Under the pieces are notes generated by a model. The model was not told the origin of the DNA and did no database searches. It saw only the letters and a program-made list of their open reading frames with translations. The position numbers and the translations under genes were made by a program. Shown piece by piece: positions 55,698-64,000 of a DNA stretch of 64,000 nt; within the stretch, counting starts at the first letter, position 1; each line of letters opens with the position of its first letter. The stretch is from Brevibacterium moorei (lineage in GTDB: Bacteria > Actinomycetota > Actinomycetes > Actinomycetales > Brevibacteriaceae): positions 38,293 through 102,292 of the forward strand of contig NZ_JANIJX010000015.1 in NCBI RefSeq assembly GCF_024580735.1. The letters run 5' to 3'.

Positions 55698-55879
55698 GTC
55701 CTCAGCTTAACGAACGATCCACATATATCCCCGTTCGCAGTTTCAATAGTTTCGGTTTTTCCGATTCGAAGCGGATTCAGGCGTTCCAGCACTCGACCGG
55801 GTACACACTGGCCCTACACCAGCACTACTCGCAGTCTCCACCGTCCTGGCAGGAGCGGCACCACCTCCGAGAGGCCACC

Positions 55880-56533
55880 ATGGACATCGCACTCGTCGAC
55901 ACCCACCATTCGTATATCCGCGCAGCCGTCGTTGCCGCCGCCGGCGAGCTCCCGCAGCTGACCTTCATCGGTGGCTTCCCCACCGTGGCCGAACTCCTGG
56001 CCGGTTCCCCGTGCCCTGGCATCGTGGTCCTCGGTTTGAATGTCAACGACGAAATCCTGCCGCAGGACAATGTGAGCAGACTGCGGCGGGCCGGCGCAGT
56101 GGTCATCGCACTGATCGGCGATGAGGATCCCTACCGGCGGCGTGCGCTTCGCGATTGCGATCTGATCGGGGTGGTGAGCAAGGCCGAACCCGTGACCGCA
56201 CTGACCCTTGCCCTGCAGAGGGCGGCCTCGACCGACGGCCGCGAAGACGCACGTGCCCCGCGTCCGCCGGCTCCGGACGAGCGCTGGCCCCGGGCGGGGC
56301 TGTCCCCCAGGGAGACCGAGGTCCTCGCCCACTACGCGCTGGGACACACCGCAGCCTGGATCGCCCATACGCTGAGTATCTCCGAGGGGACGGTCTCCGA
56401 CCATGTCAAACACATTCGGAGAAAATACCGCGAGGCCGGGCGGCCGGCACACGACAAGGTGGCCCTCTACCAGCGCGCAGTCCAGGACGGTGTGCTGCCC
56501 TGCCCAGCACAATCCCCGGAACTGGGGAGATGA
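55880..56533 (+). CDS. LuxR-type regulator with degenerate receiver domain
   Basis: 217 residues. The N-terminal ~115 follow a response-regulator fold: acidic ALVDTHHS, and the conserved Lys in GVVSKAEP. But the phospho-acceptor strand reads VVLGLNVND, without the Asp, so phosphorylation is unlikely. Residues ~145-200 form a NarL/LuxR HTH (LSPRETEVLAHYALGHTAAWIAHTLSISEGTVSDHVKHIRRKY). There is no kinase gene nearby. The ATG has GAGAGG upstream. It heads the same-strand series of surface genes and is the obvious candidate regulator. Confidence 0.85.
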   Translation: MDIALVDTHHSYIRAAVVAAAGELPQLTFIGGFPTVAELLAGSPCPGIVVLGLNVNDEILPQDNVSRLRRAGAVVIALIGDEDPYRRRALRDCDLIGVVSKAEPVTALTLALQRAASTDGREDARAPRPPAPDERWPRAGLSPRETEVLAHYALGHTAAWIAHTLSISEGTVSDHVKHIRRKYREAGRPAHDKVALYQRAVQDGVLPCPAQSPELGR

Positions 56534-56560
56534 CGAAGGGAACAGAATCCGGAATAATCG

Positions 56561-56590
56561 GTTAGGTTCGGATATTTCGAACTTCCTAAC
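56561..56590. promoter_or_regulatory. Imperfect palindrome upstream of the first HTH/DUF2690 gene
   Basis: GTTAGG (56561-56566) and CCTAAC (56585-56590) flank inner TTCG/CGAA elements around an AT-rich centre. It lies 25 bp before the ATG at 56615. It could bind the LuxR product or the HTH domain of the next gene. Confidence 0.5.
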
Positions 56591-56614
56591 AGCAACGCAT
56601 AACCAGGACGCACC

Positions 56615-57460
56615 ATGACAGAGCCATCTACTCACAAAGACCTGGCACGCGAGTTGCGAGAACTGCGGCTGAGTAAGGGCAATCCCCGGCTCGATGACAT
56701 CGCGCAGGCCACCGGGCTGTCCCGTACCGTCCTGTCCGACACCTTCAACGGCAAGGGCAGTGTCTCCGACAACACCCTCTACCGTCTGGTCGAGTACTTC
56801 AACGCCGATTACGATGACCTGCGGCGCAAACGCGATAGCACGGGTACCGAAGTCCCGCCGGAGTCCCGGGCCCGGCCGACCCCGCCGGCCGGGCCCGTGC
56901 ACTCGGCCGGGCCGGTACCCGCAGCCGCGCACCCGGCCCCCACCAAGTGGTACCGCCGTCCCCTGACCGCGGGTCCGGCGCTCCTCGCATTGATCCTCAC
57001 CATAGTCCTGTCCGTCGGGGGTTCGGTCCTGGGCAGCCGCCTGGTCTCCGCGCCGAGCCCCGGGACGAATCTGTTCGCTCCGACGGACCCACTGTTGGAA
57101 CGCGCCAATGGGGCCGACCCCATGGCCACCAGGTGCAAGGACGACAAGATCATCGCCCTGTCGGAGAAGCGGCGCGGCGAGGATTTTCTGATCGAAATGC
57201 TCTACTCGAATCAGTGCATGGCCATGTGGGGCCGGGTCACCCGTTACGACGGCAAGTCGGGTGGGAACTTCGTCGAGATGACGATCTACCCGCAGGGGGA
57301 TCCCACAAGCGACCGCGCCCAGACCAGGCGCTTCGACAACGCCCAGAGCGTCTACACCCCGATGATCGTCGAACCGGAGATCGACCGGACGGTCTGTGGT
57401 GTCGCCACGGTGGGGATTGCGGGGAAGAAGGTGGAACTCGGGCCCCCTGTATGCGCCTGA
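56615..57460 (+). CDS. Membrane-anchored HTH protein with extracytoplasmic DUF2690 domain
   Basis: 281 residues in three parts. Residues ~1-70 are an XRE-like HTH (RLDDIAQATGLSRTVLSDTFNGKGSVSDNTLYRLVEYF). A Pro-rich linker leads to one membrane helix at ~120-145. Outside lies a DUF2690 domain (DPMATRCKDDKIIALSE...QCMAMWGRVTRYDG...) with three cysteines. The topology suggests a one-piece sensor, or an HTH used as a membrane-tethered DNA or partner binder. Ligand unknown. A close paralogue follows 53 bp downstream. Confidence 0.8.
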   Translation: MTEPSTHKDLARELRELRLSKGNPRLDDIAQATGLSRTVLSDTFNGKGSVSDNTLYRLVEYFNADYDDLRRKRDSTGTEVPPESRARPTPPAGPVHSAGPVPAAAHPAPTKWYRRPLTAGPALLALILTIVLSVGGSVLGSRLVSAPSPGTNLFAPTDPLLERANGADPMATRCKDDKIIALSEKRRGEDFLIEMLYSNQCMAMWGRVTRYDGKSGGNFVEMTIYPQGDPTSDRAQTRRFDNAQSVYTPMIVEPEIDRTVCGVATVGIAGKKVELGPPVCA

Positions 57461-57513
57461 ACCCCTACTCACCCCATCCACCCCGACCACTTTCAGGCCC
57501 AAGGACCTCCGCG

Positions 57514-58497
57514 ATGACACAGCAACGACCTTCGACCCCGGATACCCCAGAGGCGAGCAGAGACGACCGAGCCTCGCTGGCCTACGACCTGCGCGTGCTG
57601 CGGATGAGGGGCGGCGACCCCGTACTCGCGAAGATCGCGACCAAGGTCGAGCTGTCGAACGCCACGCTCTCCGCTGCGTTCAATGGCAGTTCCCTGCCTT
57701 CGGAGAAGACGCTCTACCGACTTGCCCGGTACTTCGAGGTGAGTCCACAACCACTGTTGCGCAAACGCGCCCGAATCCTGGCCGCAGAGGGACGGACCCG
57801 GCAGACGGATGCCGACGTTGTCCAGCCGGGTATCGACCCGGCCACTGCTCCGCCGGCCCAGCCGACCGGTCCGGCACCGGCCCAGCACACCGGCGACGGT
57901 GCGCAGGGCAACGGGTTGCCGAAGACACCGCCGGAACCGGCAGAGCCCGAACCACACGGGCGCAGACCGCGGTCGAGGCTCCTGTTCGGCACCGCGATCG
58001 CCGCCGGGCTGGTCACCGCGGCCACGATCGGCGGAATCACCGCCATGACACTGAGCCCCGGGACTGCCCAGGATTCGGACGAGCACTCGGAGGCCGTCGG
58101 CCTCACCCGGCACATCGACCCCAAGGATGGCGCCGATCCGAGCATGACCACGTGCAGTGGCGATGCCGTGGTCGTGAAGAGGCAGTCCGCGTATGAGGAA
58201 CAGGTCGAGGTGAAGCTCGTGCACTCGGCCGCCTGCCACGCCTACTGGGGCACCGTGGAACGGTTCGATCAGATCGGGATGAAAACGGGCCAGCGGGTGA
58301 TCATGCGCATCTTCCCCGGAGCGAACTCCACCGATGCCCGTGCGCTCGAACGGAAGGTGGAGAACAGGCGGAAGGTGACCTCCCCCATGTTGGTGATGAC
58401 CGGCACCGAACAGCAGGTGTGCGGTCTGGGCAGCGTCACCGTCGACGGCGAGCTCCGCCCGGCCGGCAGTATCCTCTGCGTACCGGCGGCGCAGTGA
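57514..58497 (+). CDS. Second membrane-anchored HTH/DUF2690 protein
   Basis: 327-residue paralogue of the preceding gene with the same order: HTH (AKIATKVELSNATLSAAFNGSSLPSEKTLYRLARYF, about residues 38-73), long Pro/Ala-rich linker, membrane helix ~163-185, then DUF2690 (DPSMTTCSGDAVVVKRQ...ACHAYWGTVERFD...). The two HTHs share the AFNG/SDTFNG turn and TLYRL helix. ATG with AAGGA upstream. Tandem paralogues allow hetero-dimers, but this is inference. Confidence 0.8.
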   Translation: MTQQRPSTPDTPEASRDDRASLAYDLRVLRMRGGDPVLAKIATKVELSNATLSAAFNGSSLPSEKTLYRLARYFEVSPQPLLRKRARILAAEGRTRQTDADVVQPGIDPATAPPAQPTGPAPAQHTGDGAQGNGLPKTPPEPAEPEPHGRRPRSRLLFGTAIAAGLVTAATIGGITAMTLSPGTAQDSDEHSEAVGLTRHIDPKDGADPSMTTCSGDAVVVKRQSAYEEQVEVKLVHSAACHAYWGTVERFDQIGMKTGQRVIMRIFPGANSTDARALERKVENRRKVTSPMLVMTGTEQQVCGLGSVTVDGELRPAGSILCVPAAQ

Positions 58498-58541
58498 ACG
58501 GTTCGGACCGCTGGTCCCGACCGACCGAATAGAATCATCAT

Positions 58542-60338
58542 GTGATCCCCGACTCAACGACGCGGCACGCGGGCCTCTCAGCCACCGTTACCGCAGCCCT
58601 CATCCTCATCCTGATCTGCGGGTTAACCGGTTGCGTGTTCCTGCCCTTCGGCGGCGGAGGATCCGGTGACTCGGCGGACGAGCAGGCGGGAACCTCGGCG
58701 CAGGAGGAGACCGCCCCGCCGCCCGAGCCGATCCCCACTGCCATCGTGCTCGACGCCTCGGGCTCGATGAAGGCCGACGACGCGCCGGGGGTGCGCTTCA
58801 CCGGCGCGCAGCGTGCCGTGACCAAACTGATCGACTCCCTGTCACCGGAACAACAGGCGGCAGTGCTGGCCTACGGCACCGGCACCGACAGTTCCTTCGC
58901 GCAGAAGACAGCCGGCTGCAGGGACGTCAAGACCCTGGCGAAATTCGGCCGGGTGGACAAGGGCAGGGTCAAACGCGCCATCACCGACCTGAAACCGGCC
59001 GGCTACACCCCGATCGCCTACTCGCTCAAACAGGCCGCGGCACAGCTGCCGGGCAGCGGACCCAGACAGATCGTGCTGCTGACCGACGGAGTGGACACCT
59101 GCTCCGACGACGCCGAGGGCCTCGACCCCTGCCGGGTCGCCCAGGAGCTGGGCGCCGACGGAGACCTGCACATTCATGCGGTGGGCTTCCGGGCCGATGG
59201 ACCGACGAGCAAGCAGCTGACCTGCCTGGCCGATGAGACCGGTGGGAGCAGCCAGAATGCGCTCAATGGCCCACAGCTGAGCGCGCGCATGGCCGCCGCG
59301 CTGAATCGTCCGCTGGCCGACACCAGGCTCTCGCCCGCCGGCTACCACGGATTGACACCGGGGATGACCGCACAGGCAGCCACAGCCGCAGGGCTGGAAG
59401 GCGATATCCCCGCCACCGGCCATGCCGAACTGGCCTACCACGGGGCCACAGTCGTGTTCGAGGACGGAAAACTGCGCGAGATCACCACGTCGACCGCCCG
59501 CACCATCGACGGCCTCGCCCCCGGAGACGATATCTCGCAGGCGGAGTCAACGTATAAGAACCCGCACCTGCCCACCCAGGTGGTCGACGGGACCGCGCGC
59601 TACACCGCCGATGCCATCACCGGGACCGGCTACCGCATCGCCTTCACCGGTGCCGATGCGCACACTCCGGGCGCCAATCCGAGCGGCAAGATCACCTCGA
59701 TCACCCTGTGCGATTGCGCCACGAACGACTCCTACTCCGTCGCCCCGCCGCCCCTGCGGATGTTCCCCGGATGCGAACACCTCACGGGCGATACCTGCCG
59801 CACCGTCGATGCGGTCCAGGTCAGGCACCCGGAGAAGGGTCCGCTGACACTGACGATGATGATGGTCTACAACCAGTCCTCGAAGAAGTACGGGGATACC
59901 GCGGCCACGGGCTTCCTATGGGTGGTCGATGCCGATGGCAAGGTCACCGATCCGATGGGCAGTCCCGCGGCGTCCGTCGCCGACTGTGACCCGCACGCCA
60001 AGGGCGGTTGCGGGGAGGCAGTGGGACCGGCCTTCCGCTGGGATGCGGCCGAGGTCGACGAGCACCGCGATTCGTTCAAGTTCTTCACCCCCGAAACCGA
60101 CCGCGACGGCACCGTGTTCTTCCGCGCACCGGGCGTGAAGAACCCCATCATGTGGAAACCCAGCAGGTACGGGACCACCTACGAGCTGGACGTTCCCGAC
60201 ATCGCAGATTTCCAATTCGACCGGGACACCCTGGAACTGGGCGATGTGGACCAGAGCGGACACTACGTGCTGAACGCGACCGCGAATGGCACGACCCGCG
60301 CATACCATTACGACGGCCATGGGTACGTAACCGAATAG
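58542..60338 (+). CDS. von Willebrand A-domain lipoprotein with a novel C-terminal domain
   Basis: 598 residues. Signal peptide with lipobox LTGC. The vWA domain (~residues 65-265) keeps a full MIDAS: DASGS, Thr in GYTPIAYS, and Asp in LLTDGVDTC. A middle region (~268-395) ends in ITLCDCATNDSYSVAPPP. The last ~190 residues hold a domain seen in the next three genes, opening FPGC...C..VDAVQVRHPEKGPLTL and ending YHYDGHGYVTE. The GTG start follows TAGAAT by 6 nt (leaderless). vWA lipoproteins usually bind protein partners through the metal. Partner unknown. Confidence 0.8.
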   Translation: MIPDSTTRHAGLSATVTAALILILICGLTGCVFLPFGGGGSGDSADEQAGTSAQEETAPPPEPIPTAIVLDASGSMKADDAPGVRFTGAQRAVTKLIDSLSPEQQAAVLAYGTGTDSSFAQKTAGCRDVKTLAKFGRVDKGRVKRAITDLKPAGYTPIAYSLKQAAAQLPGSGPRQIVLLTDGVDTCSDDAEGLDPCRVAQELGADGDLHIHAVGFRADGPTSKQLTCLADETGGSSQNALNGPQLSARMAAALNRPLADTRLSPAGYHGLTPGMTAQAATAAGLEGDIPATGHAELAYHGATVVFEDGKLREITTSTARTIDGLAPGDDISQAESTYKNPHLPTQVVDGTARYTADAITGTGYRIAFTGADAHTPGANPSGKITSITLCDCATNDSYSVAPPPLRMFPGCEHLTGDTCRTVDAVQVRHPEKGPLTLTMMMVYNQSSKKYGDTAATGFLWVVDADGKVTDPMGSPAASVADCDPHAKGGCGEAVGPAFRWDAAEVDEHRDSFKFFTPETDRDGTVFFRAPGVKNPIMWKPSRYGTTYELDVPDIADFQFDRDTLELGDVDQSGHYVLNATANGTTRAYHYDGHGYVTE

Positions 60339-60474
60339 CCGGGCGACCCTCGACTATGGTCTGTGCAGACCTGTGACCTGGGGTTTTGAAGATTCTGAAA
60401 ACTTTGGAAAACCAGTATGCCCCGGCGGGCGGAAACCCGGTCGGCGCATCCGTGGGGTGGAATACGATCACGGG

Positions 60475-62259
60475 GTGATCCCTCACTTCAAACCCCTGCG
60501 TGCGGGCCTCAGCGCCGTCATCGCCGCAGCGCTGGCCTTCGTCCTGCTGGGCCTGACCGGCTGTTCCCTCCTCCCCTTCCCACCCGGCGGCCAGACCTCC
60601 GATGGGGCCGCTGACCAGGCCGGGGGAACCGGCGAGGGCCGGCCCGTGCAGGATAAGATCCAGCCGGTCCCCACCGCGATCGTGCTCGACGCATCCGGCT
60701 CGATGAAAGCCGAGGACGCACCCGGCCAGCGCTTCGCCGCAGCCAAGCGCGCCGTGCACGGACTGATCGAGAAGATCCCCGAGGGCCAGAGCACCGCATT
60801 GCTGACCTACGGGACGGGGACCTCGAACGCGGATTCCGCACAGGCCAAGGGCTGCAAGGACGTCACGACGCTGTTGAAGGCCAAGGCGATCGACAAGAGG
60901 GCCTTCGATGCGAAGGTCGATGGGATCAAGCCCTCGGGCTACACTCCCATCGCCCTGGCACTGCAGACCGCGGCGAAGGAGCTGCCCGATTCCGGCGAGC
61001 GCTCCATCGTGCTGCTGTCCGATGGCATCGACACCTGCGCCGATCAGGGCGAGAGACTCAACCCGTGCACCGTGGCCAAGGACCTGGGCGCCGACGGCGG
61101 CCTGCACATCCACACCGTGGGGTTCCGGGTGGACGGACGGACCAGCAGGCAGCTGTCGTGTCTGTCCGAGGCGACGCAGGGCACCAGCTGGGACGCTGTC
61201 AACGACGCCCAGTTGACGACCCGGCTGGCGGCCACCCTGAACCCGGGGCTGACGTCCAAACAGCTCACCCCCGATGGATATGGTGGACTACGCCCGGGCA
61301 TGAGCGCCGACCAGGCGAAGCAGGCCGCGGACTTCGACGAGGACGTTGCCGGCTCCGGCAGGGTGGAGATCGTCTGGCGTGACTGCACCCTGGTCTTCGT
61401 GGACGGGAAGCTCAGCGAGATCATCACCGATAAGGCCACTACCCTTGACGGGGTGAAGGTCGGCGACGACATCTCGGCTGCGGAGAAACTCTACAAGGAT
61501 CCCGATCTGCCCACCCCCGTGGCCGATGGTGCAGCAACCTACGCTGCGGATCCGATCAACGGCCTGGGCTACCGCATGTACTTCGACGGGGCGGATTCCC
61601 ACCAGGCGGGTCAGAAGCCCAGCGGCACGATCACCAAGATCGTGCTGTGCCTGTGCGGGACCACCGACTCCTACTCCGTGGCTCCCCCACCGGTGAGCAT
61701 CTTCCCCGGCTGCACGATCGCGGACAAATGCCGGGTCACCGATGCGATCCAGGTGCAGCATCCGTCCAAGGGCGCATTGACGCTGGCGATGGTGGCTCGG
61801 TCCAACACGGGTCCGGCCGGCGAGCCATATGGTTCCTACGGTGCCATCTATGTCGTCGACTCCGCGGGCAAGGTGATGACTACGGAGGGGAAGGTCGCCG
61901 GTGTCGACCCTGGCGACACCGGTTCGGCGATGGAAAGCTTCTCACCCCTGGACGAGGTCGCCGAGGACTTCCGCTTCATGCGCCCCGCAACGGATAGATC
62001 CGGCTGGATCTTCGGAAAGTCTCTGCACTTGGACGGCACTCAGGCTCTGTCGCTGAAGATGGAGAAGAACGGCTACTTCACCAGGACGGACAGCACCGTC
62101 ATCGACTGGGACCAGATCCAGTTCGAGGGAGAAGCCGACATGGACTGGAACGGAATCGATTCGCGTGGCTACTACCGCATCAAGGTCGTGGCAAAGGAAG
62201 AGAATCCACAGACCTATATCTGGCACAGGAAGGGAGATGGATATGTCCTCGAGAACTGA
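60475..62259 (+). CDS. Paralogous von Willebrand A-domain lipoprotein
   Basis: 594-residue paralogue of the previous gene along its whole length. I set the start at GTG 60475: TACGAT lies 6 nt before it, and the protein then opens VIPHFKPLRAGLSA, matching the other copy (MIPDSTTRHAGLSA). Lipobox LTGC. MIDAS residues DASGS, GYTPIALA and LLSDGIDTC are intact. Same LCLCGTTDSYSVAPPPVSIFPGC junction and C-terminal domain, ending HRKGDGYVLEN. Its 3' end overlaps the next gene by 17 bases. Confidence 0.8.
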   Translation: MIPHFKPLRAGLSAVIAAALAFVLLGLTGCSLLPFPPGGQTSDGAADQAGGTGEGRPVQDKIQPVPTAIVLDASGSMKAEDAPGQRFAAAKRAVHGLIEKIPEGQSTALLTYGTGTSNADSAQAKGCKDVTTLLKAKAIDKRAFDAKVDGIKPSGYTPIALALQTAAKELPDSGERSIVLLSDGIDTCADQGERLNPCTVAKDLGADGGLHIHTVGFRVDGRTSRQLSCLSEATQGTSWDAVNDAQLTTRLAATLNPGLTSKQLTPDGYGGLRPGMSADQAKQAADFDEDVAGSGRVEIVWRDCTLVFVDGKLSEIITDKATTLDGVKVGDDISAAEKLYKDPDLPTPVADGAATYAADPINGLGYRMYFDGADSHQAGQKPSGTITKIVLCLCGTTDSYSVAPPPVSIFPGCTIADKCRVTDAIQVQHPSKGALTLAMVARSNTGPAGEPYGSYGAIYVVDSAGKVMTTEGKVAGVDPGDTGSAMESFSPLDEVAEDFRFMRPATDRSGWIFGKSLHLDGTQALSLKMEKNGYFTRTDSTVIDWDQIQFEGEADMDWNGIDSRGYYRIKVVAKEENPQTYIWHRKGDGYVLEN

Positions 62260-62956
62260 GCCCCACCCTTTGTGTCGTGCGACGCGGGCATTCCGCCTGC
62301 CCAGCATCCTCCTCGCCCCGGCACTGGCTCTGGGCGGATGCGGTGCATTCGCCTCGACCGGTAGTGCCGACGACGCGACCTCGCCCATCAGCTCTGTCGC
62401 CGGTCCCGCCGGGGTCGAGGCCACAGCCGGGCAGGCGCGGCCCGTCGACCCGCCGGCGGCCTCGGCGATCGAGGGGTGCACGGAGGACAGCTGTGAGCTC
62501 GCCGATGCGGTGGAATACCAGCACGAGTCCAAGGGCCTCTTGACCGTGGTCCTCTACGTCGACGGGCGCGAGAGCGTGGACCCCTCCGAGAAGTGCCGGA
62601 TCGCGGTCCTGGCCGATGACCAGACCGTGCAGATCGTGCCGATCCTGTGGGGCAACACCTTCGACCTGACCGGCGCGGAACTCGCCAATGCCTTCCACTT
62701 CCTGTCCCCCGCCGCCGACGCCACGAAACGGCTGTTCATCAAATCCCCCGTGCTCGACGGAGGCACCGCCGACGGTCTGATCCCCATGGCGAACGGTTAC
62801 TTCCAGCCCCTGGACATCTCCGAGTTGCCCGAGGCCGACGATTTGGACGAGGACTCCGACGTGCGGTGGGGACCCTTGGACGATCGGGGCTATTACACGC
62901 TGAAGGTGAACTCGCAGACCGCACGCTGGAATGGTAAGGCGTATGTCCTCGAATAA
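62243..62956 (+). CDS. Small lipoprotein carrying only the shared C-terminal domain
   Basis: 237 residues from the ATG at 62243 (AGGGAG upstream), which lies inside the last codons of the vWA gene. Signal peptide with a possible lipobox LGGC. After a short linker the rest is the domain seen in the two vWA proteins: IEGC....C..ADAVEYQHESKGLLT, FHFLSP, DDRGYYTLKVN and the terminal WNGKAYVLE. No vWA part. It may be a stand-alone or competing version of the domain. It overlaps the next gene by 14 bases. Confidence 0.75.
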   Translation: MSSRTEPHPLCRATRAFRLPSILLAPALALGGCGAFASTGSADDATSPISSVAGPAGVEATAGQARPVDPPAASAIEGCTEDSCELADAVEYQHESKGLLTVVLYVDGRESVDPSEKCRIAVLADDQTVQIVPILWGNTFDLTGAELANAFHFLSPAADATKRLFIKSPVLDGGTADGLIPMANGYFQPLDISELPEADDLDEDSDVRWGPLDDRGYYTLKVNSQTARWNGKAYVLE

Positions 62957-63873
62957 CGACGACACCGGCACTGCGGGAGAGCCGGGGGCCGGGTCCGGGC
63001 TGCCACAGTGGTCGCTGCCCCAGTCCGAGTCCGAACACTATGAGGTTCCGGACCACCCCCATGCCGCCGCGCCGACTTCCGGCTCTCCCCAGCGGCCCTT
63101 CCAACCGACCGGCATGGGAACTCCGACCGGCGTCCCTACGGCGACCACCGTGCCGGCAACGTCCGCGGTGCCCGCCGACCCCGCACCACGCAAACGCCGC
63201 AGGCTGCTCCTCGTCTCCGCGCTCGCCGGGGTGGTGGTGCTTCTTCTGGCCGCGACGGGCATCGGCTATCTGTCGGGCCGGGGCTCGCACGTCACCGCCG
63301 CGCCCGAGGCCTCCGGGCAGCCCGGTGCCGACGCGAGCGCGCAGGGTTCGACCGACAACTCAGGGCAGGACGCGTCACGCGCCGCCGACGGTGGTCCGGC
63401 CGCAGCCTACCCCGGCGGCGCGCCCGCCAAGCGGCATGCGGCGGGCCGGGCCGGGGCCTCGCGCCCGGGAACGTATGCGATGAGCCTGCCGGACAACGGC
63501 GCGATCGAACAGTGCAGCAATCTGCAGTGCACGATCGTGGACGCCGTGCGATTCAACCACCCTGTCCTGGGCGCGGTGGAGCTGATCCTCTACCTCCATG
63601 ATGAGGACGACAACTCGGCGAAGGTCGCGGTCCTCAAGGAGGACGGGGAGTACCTGAGCACGGTGCAGAATCTGGACCTGGATGCGCGTGGCCTGTCGTA
63701 CTCGGCGGGGAAGGACAAACTGCACTTCCTGCGCATTCCCGTCGACTCGACCGGCATGGTGTTCCTGGTGGTCCCGGGCGAGACCGGGCGGGCCCGAGCC
63801 CTGCTGCCCGCGGATTCCCAGACCTCGCCCATGCAGATGTACGACTTCTCCGAAACGGTGGCGCAGTGCCAGG
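62943..63873 (+). pseudogene. Single-pass membrane protein with the shared domain, disrupted by IS6100
   Basis: About 310 codons remain. The N-terminal ~95 residues are cytoplasmic and Pro/Thr-rich, followed by RKRRR and a helix (LLLVSALAGVVVLLLAATGIGYL), then a low-complexity linker and the start of the shared domain (IEQCSNLQCTIVDAVRFNHPVLGAVEL, LHFLRIPVDSTGMVF). The native frame ends at 63873, where IS6100 begins. The in-frame run-on to 63956 is IS sequence. The missing part should hold the GYY...YVLE ending. Start ATG overlaps the previous gene within TATGTCCTCGA. Confidence 0.75.
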
Positions 63874-64000
63874 GGCTCTGTTGCAAAGATTGGCGGCAGT
63901 CAGAGGTAGGCTGTCGCTCTGCGCCGATCAGGCGGCTGCTGCGAAATGGTGGTTGAGCATGCCCATGGCCTCCGTCAGCGCCGAGGGCCCAATGCCAAAA
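63874..64000. mobile_element. IS6100 (IS6 family), one end, continuing past the window
   Basis: The terminal inverted repeat GGCTCTGTTGCAAA starts at 63874 and the following bases match my recollection of the IS6100 end. IS6 elements make 8-bp target duplications, so GTGCCAGG (63866-63873) should recur beyond the far end. Insertion breaks the membrane-protein gene. Confidence 0.88.
63928..64000 (-). CDS. tnpA: IS6100 transposase TnpA, C-terminal part
   Basis: DDE transposase of IS6100. Only the last 23 codons are in the window, ending MLNHHFAAAA then TGA (63928-63930), which is the C-terminus I know for this protein. The remainder lies downstream of the window on the same strand. Confidence 0.85.
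   Translation of the reverse strand, partial: FGIGPSALTEAMGMLNHHFAAAA

Noticed and set aside
63874..63956. C-terminal extension of the membrane-protein frame
   Set aside because: This part is IS6100 end sequence, not the native protein.

Overview
The window is high-GC DNA from an actinobacterium, probably near the Micrococcales. The signs are lipoproteins with LSAC/LTGC lipoboxes, DUF4232, DUF3152, DUF5129, DUF4913 and DUF2690 proteins, GTG and TTG starts, and many genes that look leaderless (a TANNNT box 6-8 nt before the start codon). I cannot name the genus from sequence alone.

Layout. 2-1483: the 3' part of a teichoic-acid-type glycerophosphotransferase, cut by the window edge. 1531-7117: phosphate uptake, with three 11-bp PHO-box repeats, pstSCAB, and opposing pit and DUF47 genes. 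7238-12264: an actinobacterial hypothetical, an EcsC-like membrane protein, an SDR, a DUF4232 lipoprotein and a GntP permease with a strong terminator. 12.3-31.2 kb: a composite mobile island ending at tRNA-Lys. It holds debris of a serine recombinase and a MobF relaxase, a two-reductase/DUF1304/TetR module, an ADP-ribosylating sirtuin (SirTM) with a broken macrodomain partner, a six-gene arsenic operon (trxB-trxA-acr3-arsRC fusion-arsC-arsO), a decayed conjugation segment (traG with a one-base frameshift, ssb, DUF4913) and an intact large serine recombinase whose last codons lie inside the tRNA gene.

31.3-49.5 kb is chromosomal metabolism: an OpgB-like phosphoglycerol transferase, two small membrane proteins, an MHS and a DHA1 transporter sharing a divergent region with a perfect palindrome, the lactate operon lutABC, an amino-acid ABC transporter, and a permease/amidohydrolase/amidase set facing a class III aminotransferase. 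49.6-55.7 kb holds housekeeping genes (YigZ, YbaK, a zincin), four tRNAs (Glu-Asp-Phe-Asp), a DUF3152 lipoprotein, a DUF5129 membrane protein and a TesB-like thioesterase.

55.9-63.9 kb is the most unusual region. An orphan LuxR regulator with a degenerate receiver is followed by two membrane-anchored HTH/DUF2690 proteins, two von Willebrand A lipoproteins, a small lipoprotein and a single-pass membrane protein. The last four share a C-terminal domain I do not recognise. The fourth is split by an IS6100 copy that runs off the window. I read the set as a duplicated cell-surface/signalling locus of unknown function.
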